Shown here in pieces: positions 30,060 to 36,878 of a stretch of DNA of 47,458 nt. How positions within the stretch are numbered: position 1 is the first letter of the stretch; every line of letters starts with the position of its first letter. Both the position numbers and the translations under genes were made by a program. A model generated the notes under the pieces. It had not been told where the DNA came from. It saw nothing but the letters and a program-made list of their open reading frames with translations, and ran no database searches. The stretch is from Verrucomicrobiota bacterium. GTDB lineage: Bacteria > Verrucomicrobiota > Verrucomicrobiia > Chthoniobacterales > UBA10450. The stretch covers positions 1 to 47,458 of the forward strand of contig QHNR01000024.1 in NCBI GenBank assembly GCA_003218475.1. Reading direction: 5' to 3'.

Positions 30060-30115
30060 GGGATTCATCGGTAGCTGAAGAACGTCGATCCTGTTTTCTG
30101 GATTTCGTTTCGATG

Positions 30116-30596
30116 TCAGTTCTGCCTTGCCTTACGCGTCTCGGTCGCGATCTCCATAAATCGACCACCGACCTCGATTGCAAATTCGTCCGCAAACTGA
30201 AATACAACATAGCCCTCCTTTTTCTTTACCTGCTTAAGTGCACGGCGGCGTTCGCCGCGCACGTCGCATTCAGTTCCGGCTAGCTCTAACATTTCCAAAA
30301 AGGCTGCTCGCAAGTCTTCACCAACCTCGTCCCTCATATGGACGGCAGCGTAAGGAGTTAGAAATTCATTGCAAGTTGGCTGCTTTGCTGCCGTTGAACG
30401 AAGCAGACGTGATCGTAAACTCGAACTGATGGCTCATGTTCGTAAAGACACGCTCGCGAAGACGGTGCAATGCTGGAAGCATCTGCGGCCATATTGAAAC
30501 GGGAAAATCTTTTAGCTTCCGCAGGCCGTCTTTCACCGGCAGCACCGTTTGATTCGGGGGTGGGGAATGGGGTCGGAGCTTACTATCGACACTTTG
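30116..30596 (-). pseudogene. Probable frameshifted gene, function unknown
   Basis: On the minus strand, an open frame runs from about 30596 to a TGA at 30366-30368 and encodes NQTVLPVKDGLRKLKDFPV and SHQFEFTITSASFNGSKAA with coding-like composition; GTG at 30545 or 30536 and ATG at 30482 or 30437 are possible starts. The next frame takes over at exactly this point, with NEFLTPYAAVHMRDEVGEDL, then AFLEMLELAGTECDVRGERR and GYVVFQFADEFAIEVGGRFM, ending at 30116. Joining them by one single-base shift gives a single protein of about 140-155 residues. No family recognised. Either decayed or a sequencing error. It is convergent with the restriction gene. Confidence 0.45.
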
Positions 30597-30767
30597 TCAG
30601 GCGGATTGAAAGGGACTGCCTAAGATCGACATCTCCGCACTGAATTCAGATTCCTCGTTTCATCGCCGAAATAAGACCGGGATCATGTGATCTTGCCGAT
30701 TGTGCGCGATTCGCGGATCATTATTCAGTTCTTTAGGTTAAAGGAATCAACAAGAGGGATCACCCAT

Positions 30768-31145
30768 ATGAAACGAATGATTTTTTTGGCGACTGGGGCC
30801 GCGGCTTTGCTCGCGTTCTCGGCCTGCGACAAAAAGACATCAGACGACCTCAAACAGAAGGCCGAGGATGCGAAACAGAAGGTCGAGAGGAAAGCGAAAG
30901 AGGCAAAGGAAGCTGCCGACAGGCAAATCGAGAAAGCGAAGCCGAAGCTCGAGGAATTGGGGGACAAAGCAAAAGAGGCGACGAAAGACGCGCAGCCGAA
31001 ACTTGAGCAGCTCGGGAAGAAGGCGAAGAACGCAACGCAGGACGCGATCGACAAAACAAAGCAGGCGGCTGGCTCCGCGGTCGAAAACCTAAAGAATGCC
31101 ACCAGCGCGTCGCCTGCAGGGGCAAGTCCGACGCCGACCCCCTAA
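30768..31145 (+). CDS. Lysine/alanine-rich amphipathic lipoprotein
   Basis: 125 residues. MKRMIFLATGAAALLAFSAC is a lipoprotein signal with cysteine 20 as the lipidation site. After it come repeated lysine/glutamate/alanine segments (KQKAEDAKQKVERKAKEAK, KPKLEELGDKAKEATKD, PKLEQLGKKAKNATQD), an 11-residue-type amphipathic helical periodicity like apolipoprotein or LEA-type proteins, and a proline/threonine end. The ATG at 30768 has AAGAGGG about ten bases ahead. Probably an outer-membrane-tethered stress or periplasmic spacer protein; function unknown. Confidence 0.8.
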   Translation: MKRMIFLATGAAALLAFSACDKKTSDDLKQKAEDAKQKVERKAKEAKEAADRQIEKAKPKLEELGDKAKEATKDAQPKLEQLGKKAKNATQDAIDKTKQAAGSAVENLKNATSASPAGASPTPTP

Positions 31146-31272
31146 TAGCAGCGCAACAGCGAATCTGTACCAAACGCGAGATCGCGTCTAAAAACATTTG
31201 ACATTCACCCCCGCGACAAGCCTCCCATTCCCTTAATTGCTGGGACGCCTGCGACAAGCTAACATTTGGGTG

Positions 31273-31473
31273 ATGAGTCTCGCGGAAATCAAGGCAGCCA
31301 TTCAGCAGCTCTCGTTCGAGCAGCGCGCCGAACTCGCGGCGTGGCTGCACGGCTGGGAAAACGACGATTGGGACGAGCAGATGAAGCGTGACGTCGGGAG
31401 CGGCAAGCTCGACAGCGTTCTGCACGAAGTAGAGGAAGACATCAAAGCGGGAAGAGTGCGCGAGATGCCGTGA
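31273..31473 (+). CDS. Small antitoxin-like protein
   Basis: 66 residues, MSLAEIKAAIQQLSFEQRAELAAWLHGWENDDWDEQMKRDV. The N-terminal helix of this type (IQQLSFEQRAELAAWL) followed by an acidic tail is common in small addiction-module antitoxins encoded just ahead of RelE/ParE-fold toxins. The frame is open upstream to 31237 but the ATG at 31273 is chosen. It overlaps the toxin gene by the GTGA at 31470-31473. No separate DNA-binding fold is visible, so autoregulation is not certain. Confidence 0.65.
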   Translation: MSLAEIKAAIQQLSFEQRAELAAWLHGWENDDWDEQMKRDVGSGKLDSVLHEVEEDIKAGRVREMP

Positions 31474-31736
31474 AGTCCAGAACGCATCGGCGTTTCTGGC
31501 ACGAGTTCAATCGATTACCAGCTCACGTCCAATGTCTCGCTCGGGAAAAGTTCCAATTGTGGATTCGTGACCCGTTCCATCCATCGATGCAGTTCAAGCC
31601 GCTTGTCGGAAACGTCTGGCCCGTGCGAATCGGTGATCACTATCGCGCTCTTGCGCAGAAGCATGGCGATCTGGTCGTCTGGTTTTGGATCGGCACGCAC
31701 GAAGACTATAGTACTTTCGTTAACCAACTCCGTTAA
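31470..31736 (+). CDS. RelE/ParE-superfamily toxin-like protein
   Basis: 88 residues with the compact RelE/ParE pattern: an N-terminal helix FWHEFNRLPAHVQCLAREKF, a strand-rich FKPLVGNVWPVRIGDHYRALA and a final KHGDLVVWFWIGTHEDYSTFV, giving the R-[IV]-G-[DH]-x-Y-R-A-L core. Translation begins with GTG 31470 inside the antitoxin stop, so the two are coupled as in type II toxin-antitoxin operons. The C-terminal histidine is typical of mRNase toxins of this fold, but activity is inference. Confidence 0.75.
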   Translation: MKSRTHRRFWHEFNRLPAHVQCLAREKFQLWIRDPFHPSMQFKPLVGNVWPVRIGDHYRALAQKHGDLVVWFWIGTHEDYSTFVNQLR

Positions 31737-31776
31737 GATCTGTATCCGTGAGCACGAGAGAGCCCGGTTGTTTTGT

Positions 31777-31910
31777 CTGGGGAGCACACGCTGCCAGCGT
31801 GTTCATCTCGGCAGCTTGCCGAGATGTTTGTAGTTCGCGAGCACACCGTCTGAGTAGATGGTTGCCGGCAAGCTGCCGGCAACTACAGGCCAGCGGCCTG
31901 TGCTCCCCGG
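31777..31910. repeat. Hairpin-cluster element with 12-base terminal inverted repeats
   Basis: CTGGGGAGCACA (31777-31788) and TGTGCTCCCCGG (31899-31910) are inverted copies with one mismatch. Inside are perfect hairpins: CACGCT/AGCGTG (31787-31801), CATCTCGGCA/TGCCGAGATG (31804-31826), GTTGCCGGCA/TGCCGGCAAC (31861-31883) and GGCC-AGC-GGCC (31889-31899). It has no coding capacity and lies between the toxin gene and the 31963 gene. A non-autonomous mobile element or structured RNA are both possible. Confidence 0.7.
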
Positions 31911-31962
31911 AAAATAATGTGTGCTTGCCATATGTGGCTCTCTTGCGCATGATGAAGTCCCG

Positions 31963-32664
31963 ATGATCAGGGCGAATTGTCGGGCGCGCTTCACCGCGGC
32001 TGATTTCGACTTCATTGTGCGCACGCTCGCGCGTTCGCAAACCGACCAAGTCTCGCTTGTCGATCTTCTGAGCGATATCGAAACGCGCGATTCCATTCTG
32101 GACCATCCGCGATTGGTCGATGCAATCCTAAATCACTGCGGGCATCTACGGATCTCATCTCAGTTTTATTTTTACGTTCTGGCCCGGCACGTTTTGCAGC
32201 AGGGCGGGATCGGCGACCGCAAGCTTTGCGATTATGTCGCGTCGTTGCTTGAGACTTTTTCGCGCGCAAGCCGGTTGCAGATCTCTGATGAAATCGATCA
32301 GCGCGCGCACCAGTATATTTCCGACATGTTGATCGCGCTGACCCGCGCGACTCCAGAGCAAGCGTTTTTGCTCCGGGCACATGTCGGGAATTACTCGCTT
32401 TTCATTAGCGGTATTTTTCACGAGAACACGCAGCTGCGCAGTTTGCGCGGCGGACCAGATCTCGAATTCTATGAGCAAGTCGGCCGGACAAACTATCAAC
32501 TTGTGGCCTCACACGCCGTCGCTCGCCGCTGCGAACTGGACGACGTCTTCGAAGGACTAGCCGATCGATTTCGCGACGTGCGGCTCGCGCTCAATCAGTT
32601 GTCCGATCGTTTGCTCAATCTCGATGATCCGGCAGCTGCCGGACGCCCGTCGATGTGTTTGTGA
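31963..32664 (+). CDS. Helical hypothetical protein
   Basis: 233 residues, not recognised. Predominantly helical and rich in arginine, leucine and glutamine: FDFIVRTLARSQTDQVSLVDLL, SSQFYFYVLARHVLQQGG, LQISDEIDQRAHQYISDML, then YEQVGRTNYQLVASH near residue 185. The C-terminal twelve residues (DDPAAAGRPSMCL) are encoded partly by a 16-base palindrome, TCCGGCAGCTGCCGGA, that recurs elsewhere, so the tail looks recently altered by repeat insertion. The next gene on the same strand, 71 bases on, is of similar size and style; the pair may work together. The ATG at 31963 is preferred over the in-frame 31921 start. Confidence 0.7.
   Translation: MIRANCRARFTAADFDFIVRTLARSQTDQVSLVDLLSDIETRDSILDHPRLVDAILNHCGHLRISSQFYFYVLARHVLQQGGIGDRKLCDYVASLLETFSRASRLQISDEIDQRAHQYISDMLIALTRATPEQAFLLRAHVGNYSLFISGIFHENTQLRSLRGGPDLEFYEQVGRTNYQLVASHAVARRCELDDVFEGLADRFRDVRLALNQLSDRLLNLDDPAAAGRPSMCL
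32628..32643. repeat. 16-base perfect palindrome, also present at 45721
   Basis: TCCGGCAGCTGCCGGA, extended to a 19-base identity (32627-32645) with 45720-45738. This copy lies inside the 3' end of the preceding gene and sets its last codons. Confidence 0.6.
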
Positions 32665-32701
32665 AGGCGAATGCTTCTTGGCCAAACGACCTTCTTGTGC
32701 A

Positions 32702-32721
32702 CGGCGGACTAGAGACCGCCG
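32702..32721. repeat. Intergenic hairpin related to the 1098 repeat
   Basis: CGGCGG (32702-32707) and CCGCCG (32716-32721) form a six-base stem around ACTAGAGA. On the reverse strand it begins GCGGCGGTCTC, as does the left arm at 1098. Confidence 0.45.
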
Positions 32722-32735
32722 CTCCTTGGTAACCT

Positions 32736-33434
32736 GTGAACGAAACGCTATTCAGCCAAATCCAGAAGTTGTTCGAGCGAACCTACGCGCAAGTCGGGAT
32801 CAATCTGGAGGATTGTTTGATCGATCGGACACGTTGTGCGCAGTTGTCGGTGCTCGCTGGAAAATCTGCGCGGGAATTAAGCGAGCTCGCGCGCACGTTT
32901 CTGCGCTGCGCCGGCGAACAACTTTACGTCGGGATTTATTATTCGCGCTGGCTCATCGAACAACTCGAACAACACGATCCGCGCGCTGGTTTGGGTGACC
33001 GCAATATCCGCTCCCTCATCATGTTCGTCGAGGAACTCAATCATGCGCTTCATGCTGCGCTTCAGTTCAAAAGAGGAATCCGCGAGATCGCATCGGAAGA
33101 TTTTGCGCGCAATCTTGAGCTCCAAGCGCAGGTCGATACGTATCTTGTTCTCCTACTCTTTGTCGCTTTTTTTCGTAAACCCCAGCGTATCTCGAGAGCT
33201 GACCGACGCTGGTTGCACTTCCATCTTTTCGTCCGGCAATGCCCAGACGCATTTCGCGACGCAAACCTGCGCGGCCGCTATCTCGAGACAAGCCAACTCG
33301 CCGCGACCTACACACATTACCTCGACACCCTCAATGGTCAGCGGCGCCTCGATGAAATCCGCCGTTTCCATTCCCTCGATTACTCTGGGAAAAGAGAGCG
33401 GATTCTGGCGTTGATGGAGAGCACGAGCAAGTAG
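32736..33434 (+). CDS. Helical hypothetical protein
   Basis: 232 residues, not recognised. Begins with GTG 32736. Very helical, with an N-terminal FSQIQKLFERTYAQVGINLED, RTFLRCAGEQLYVGIYYSRW, a glutamate/histidine-bearing SLIMFVEELNHALHAALQFK near residue 95, and LETSQLAATYTHYLDTL near the end. The EELNHA segment could be part of a metal-binding helical bundle, though this is only a suggestion. It follows the 31963 gene co-directionally, separated by a hairpin repeat, and precedes the ECF sigma gene by 165 bases. Confidence 0.68.
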   Translation: MNETLFSQIQKLFERTYAQVGINLEDCLIDRTRCAQLSVLAGKSARELSELARTFLRCAGEQLYVGIYYSRWLIEQLEQHDPRAGLGDRNIRSLIMFVEELNHALHAALQFKRGIREIASEDFARNLELQAQVDTYLVLLLFVAFFRKPQRISRADRRWLHFHLFVRQCPDAFRDANLRGRYLETSQLAATYTHYLDTLNGQRRLDEIRRFHSLDYSGKRERILALMESTSK

Positions 33435-33598
33435 AGGAAAGTACCCCGTCGGTCGCGCGCGGCTTCGATTCGCGAAACGAGTCATCAGGGATCGCGCCGC
33501 AAAATCGCTGCATCCACACTCGACGATTCGTCGGATCACTTGATACACTTATCGCTTGCCGGTGCCCGTGGGACAAATTAAGCCAGACTAACCTGAGC

Positions 33599-34180
33599 AT
33601 GGCGGAAACACCTACAGCGCAGCAGATGCTGGATCAGGAAATGATCGCGCGGATTGGCCGCCGCGATCAAAGCGCCTTCAGCGCCCTTTACGATCGACTG
33701 AGCGGTCCACTCTATTCTTTGGCGATGAAAATGCTCGGAGATCCTGCAGAGGCGCAGGACGCTTTGCAGGATGTTTTCCTCCAAATATGGTCGCGTGCCG
33801 GAAGTTACGACCCAGATCAGAGCAGCGTGTTCAGTTGGACGGTGCTGCTGACGCGAAGCCGAGTCATCGATCGATTGCGGGCGCGCGGCCGGCGTTCACG
33901 CGTCGTGGTCGCCTCCACTGAAGATACACCTACCGCCGCGGCGGATGCATCCACCGTGGAGAGCGCCGCGGATACCGCTGAGAAGAATGATGAGGCAGCG
34001 CGTGTGCGATATGTATTGACCAATTTGCCTCCCGAACAACGCGAGGCGATCGAAATGGCTTTTTTTGAGCATCTCAGTCACCACGAAATTGCGGCGCGGC
34101 TTGGGCAACCGCTGGGCACGGTTAAAGCCCGAATCCGCCGTGGACTGCTTAAATTGAGGCAACGACTTAGGACCTTATGA
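33599..34180 (+). CDS. ECF-type RNA polymerase sigma factor
   Basis: Sigma-70 family extracytoplasmic-function factor of 193 residues. Region 2 is visible as FSALYDRLSGPLYSLAMKM and the core-binding EAQDALQDVFLQIW (residues about 44-62), followed by a linker rich in alanine and serine; region 4 is LPPEQREAIEMAFFEHLSHHEI and the recognition helix LGQPLGTVKARIRRG. It overlaps the next gene, an anti-sigma factor, by four bases (ATGA), the usual signature for a paired regulator. The downstream genes run in the same direction and are its probable regulon. Confidence 0.94.
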   Translation: MAETPTAQQMLDQEMIARIGRRDQSAFSALYDRLSGPLYSLAMKMLGDPAEAQDALQDVFLQIWSRAGSYDPDQSSVFSWTVLLTRSRVIDRLRARGRRSRVVVASTEDTPTAAADASTVESAADTAEKNDEAARVRYVLTNLPPEQREAIEMAFFEHLSHHEIAARLGQPLGTVKARIRRGLLKLRQRLRTL

Positions 34181-34893
34181 TTTCGGAGGAACAACAGGAT
34201 CAGGCAGCGCTCTACGCGCTCGGGTTGCTCGCCGCGAATGAGGACGCTGCGTTCGAATCCGAGTTGACAGCGAACGCTGAATTGCGCGATCTCGTCCGCG
34301 AGCTGCGCGAGGCGGCCGGCAACCTCGCCCTAACCGCTCCATCGCTGCCGCCGCCTGCATCGTTAAAGCACCGCATCATGCGTGAGATTGCGATGAAAAC
34401 GGAAGAGCGGACTGTCGTGCCCCTGCGACGCCCTGCGGTTGGCTGGGTGCCGTGGGCAATCGCGGCGGCGTTGGCAGTGTTTTGCGGCCTACTCGCTGTC
34501 GATCGCGTGCGGCTGGAGCACCAACTTGCCGATATACGCGCGGTCGACCCGCTGATGCAGACGACGTTTTATACTCTTGCGCCGTCTGCGCCTGCACCGG
34601 CAGATGCAAAAGCGACGGTCGTGTGGCAACCTGGCCGTCAAAGCGGCGTGATTCGTATCAGCAACCTTCCTGCGGCGCAGCCGGGCAAGGATTATCAGTT
34701 GTGGGCGGTCGATGCGGAGCACAAGGATCCAATTAGCGCAGGTATCATTCGGGTAGATCAGAATGGGGTCGCGCAAGTTCGCTTCAAGCCGGTTGAGAAA
34801 GCGGAGCACGTGAAGGCCTTTGCGATCAGCTTGGAGCGCGAAGGCGGCGTCCCCAAAAAAGAGGGACCCATTCTGCTCGTTGGGACGACCTGA
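34177..34893 (+). CDS. RskA-type membrane anti-sigma factor
   Basis: 238 residues. The N-terminal YALGLLAANEDAAFESELTANAELRDLVREL resembles the zinc-free anti-sigma domain of RskA-like proteins (cytoplasmic). One transmembrane helix follows, VPWAIAAALAVFCGLLAVDRV (residues about 92-112), and the periplasmic half has RQSGVIRISNLPAAQPGKDYQLWAVD, the RskA/DUF2337-like beta domain. Overlaps the sigma gene by four bases. It would hold the ECF factor until an envelope signal arrives. Confidence 0.9.
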   Translation: MISEEQQDQAALYALGLLAANEDAAFESELTANAELRDLVRELREAAGNLALTAPSLPPPASLKHRIMREIAMKTEERTVVPLRRPAVGWVPWAIAAALAVFCGLLAVDRVRLEHQLADIRAVDPLMQTTFYTLAPSAPAPADAKATVVWQPGRQSGVIRISNLPAAQPGKDYQLWAVDAEHKDPISAGIIRVDQNGVAQVRFKPVEKAEHVKAFAISLEREGGVPKKEGPILLVGTT

Positions 34894-35083
34894 AATAGTT
34901 CGTAATCGTCTCCCGCTCGCGATCGCTGTCGTTAGCGAGCCTTCGGACGAAGCATCCAGGCGGATGGCTGCGGCGTTTCACCGGGCATCTTGACAGCAAG
35001 CATTTTTATTTTTCATACTGGGCGTCCTCGCCGGATCAGTCGTTGCGCAGGAAAACGGCACATCGTTATCTCCGACATCCGCG

Positions 35084-35278
35084 ATGGCAGAGACCAGTTT
35101 CAACCTCGATTACGGCAACAATCAAATCGTCGAGCGCGCCATCGACGAACGTGTTATTGATCGGCTCGGCTTGGTCGATCGCGCCGCCGACGATTCCGCT
35201 CGTTACAGTATATCGCTCGACCTGGAGAACGAAGATAGCGACTGGAGTTTCGAAGTCACTGTCACGATGGAATTTTGA
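35084..35278 (+). CDS. Small secreted beta-rich protein, N-terminal signal lost by probable frameshift
   Basis: From ATG 35084 the frame gives 64 residues, MAETSFNLDYGNNQIVERAI, ending in LDLENEDSDWSFEVTVTMEF. Upstream in the same frame is a signal-peptide-like stretch, ILGVLAGSVVAQENG, with no start codon before an in-frame TGA at 34991. A single-base shift inside one of the T-runs at 35003-35013 would join it to the frame starting TTG 34990 (TASIFIFILGVLAG), restoring a normal signal peptide. So the true gene is probably 34990-35278. No family recognised; its position after the sigma/anti-sigma pair makes it a likely regulon member. Confidence 0.5.
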   Translation: MAETSFNLDYGNNQIVERAIDERVIDRLGLVDRAADDSARYSISLDLENEDSDWSFEVTVTMEF

Positions 35279-35428
35279 TTCGAACGGCTGAAAGCGCGGA
35301 CGGGGTAGAAGGAGCGCTTGGCGCCGACCTGCGCGAACAATTTCTTGCGCAATCCAAATTTTTTTTGTGTTGCGACTGCATCCACTCACCGCATCTCGGC
35401 GTAATGCTTGCCAAACGCGAAAAAAATG

Positions 35429-36871
35429 GAAACTTGCAAACAACGGATCAGCATGCGCGCTCACAATTGCGCCGCGAAGGTCTTTAGGTCCGTCGCTCCG
35501 CTCCTGCTGATCGCCTCGCTGCTGGTCCTTTACGCTCGGCCGAAGAACAAGAGCGAAGCGAACCAGACCACTGTTGCTGCCATTTTTGACGATCCGCTGT
35601 CTTTGGTTTTGACGCCACAAACAGGCGACAGTCGCACCGACAAAGAGATTTCGCGGCTCCAGCAGCAAATTCGCAGCGGCAGGAATGTTCAACTTTGGCT
35701 CGAACAACTCGGCTGGGCGTTCGTTGCGAAAGCGCGCGAAAGTTTCGACCCGGGTTTTTACAAACTGGCGGAGGAGTGCGCGCGGTGCATCGAAAAGCGC
35801 AATCCGCAAAGCGAGGAAGCAATGCTGTTGCGCGCGCACGTGCTGCAGAATCTGCATCGTTTCAAAGAATCCGAAACGCTGGCGCGGCGTCTCGTCCAGC
35901 AACGAGGACTGAGCTTTGACTACGGTCTTCTGGGCGATGCTTTGATGGAGCAGGGAAAGCTAAAGGACGCCGTTGAGGCCTATCAGCGGATGATGAATTT
36001 GAAGCCCGATCTGCACGCTTATGCCCGCGCGGCCCACATGCGCTGGCTCAAAGGCGATCTCGCGGGAGCGATCGAGGCGATGCAACTCGCTGTTGGCGCT
36101 GCCAGCCCGCTCAATGCCGAATCGGCCGCATGGGTGAACACGCGATTGGCCTTCTATGAGTTTCAAGCCGGCCAATTTCAAGAAGCAGAGCAACGGTGCG
36201 CCTTCGCCCTCACGTTTCAGAACAATTATCCGCCGGCGCTACTACTGCAGGGCAAAATGCTGTTGGCTCGAAACAGGTCCCGGGAAGCCGTGCACGCTTT
36301 GCAAAGCGCCGTGAAGCTAAATCCGCTTCCGGAATATCTGTGGACGCTCGCCGAGGCGCTGCGCGCAGTTGGTCACGAAAACGAAGCTTCTGGAATCGAG
36401 ACGCAACTTCGCCAACGCGGCGCGATTGCGGATCCGCGTACATTAACGCTCTTTCTCGCGACGCGGCACGAGTCTCCGGAGACCGCCCTTCGACTTGCCC
36501 AAGCGGAACTCAATTCGCGCAGCGACGTCTTCACTCATGACGCCCTGGCCTGGTCGCTGGCTGGCGCAGGCAAACTCGCGGAAGCGTACGACGAAATGCA
36601 GCGCGCATTGGCCGAGGGCACTGAAGATGGGCGGCTGTTTTTTCATGCTGCGGTAATTGCCTCAAACACCGGTCACGCATCGGACGCAGATCGCTGGCTA
36701 CGCAAGGCGAACGAGCTATCGCATCTCCTTTTGCCCTCAGAACGCAACCAACTTCCACATCCGACGGCTTCAGACGCCAAACAACAGGCGTCTTTGGCTC
36801 CAAACCCAACGAAAGCTTTTCCGCCCGGACGAAACACCGCGCGGAAAACTCAACCCCAAACCAAAACATAA
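35429..36871 (+). CDS. Membrane-anchored tetratricopeptide-repeat protein
   Basis: 480 residues from the ATG at 35429 (TTG 35408 and ATG 35453 are alternatives). One N-terminal hydrophobic segment, SVAPLLLIASLLVLYA, anchors the protein, followed by a periplasmic part with TPR-type helical pairs (GLLGDALMEQGKLKDAVEAYQ, LKPDLHAYARAAHMRWLKGD, LLLQGKMLLARNRSREAVHA, LAWSLAGAGKLAEAYDEMQ). The final 40 residues are low-complexity. It is seven bases upstream of the DUF4331 gene, so the two are surely co-transcribed, and the pairing of a TPR scaffold with a DUF4331 protein is seen as a recurrent neighbourhood in my recollection. Confidence 0.85.
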   Translation, partial: ETCKQRISMRAHNCAAKVFRSVAPLLLIASLLVLYARPKNKSEANQTTVAAIFDDPLSLVLTPQTGDSRTDKEISRLQQQIRSGRNVQLWLEQLGWAFVAKARESFDPGFYKLAEECARCIEKRNPQSEEAMLLRAHVLQNLHRFKESETLARRLVQQRGLSFDYGLLGDALMEQGKLKDAVEAYQRMMNLKPDLHAYARAAHMRWLKGDLAGAIEAMQLAVGAASPLNAESAAWVNTRLAFYEFQAGQFQEAEQRCAFALTFQNNYPPALLLQGKMLLARNRSREAVHALQSAVKLNPLPEYLWTLAEALRAVGHENEASGIETQLRQRGAIADPRTLTLFLATRHESPETALRLAQAELNSRSDVFTHDALAWSLAGAGKLAEAYDEMQRALAEGTEDGRLFFHAAVIASNTGHASDADRWLRKANELSHLLLPSERNQLPHPTASDAKQQASLAPNPTKAFPPGRNTARKTQPQTKT

Positions 36872-36878
36872 AAAACAG

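Noticed and set aside
30008-30283. Forward open frame after the restriction gene
   Set aside because: It overlaps the end of that gene and is antisense to the more gene-like frames at 30116-30596.
31777-31910. CRISPR array
   Set aside because: The repeats are inverted hairpins of different sequence, not direct repeats with spacers, and no cas gene is present.
36657-36878. Upstream extension of the DUF4331 gene
   Set aside because: It shadows the TPR gene; the signal peptide begins at ATG 36879.
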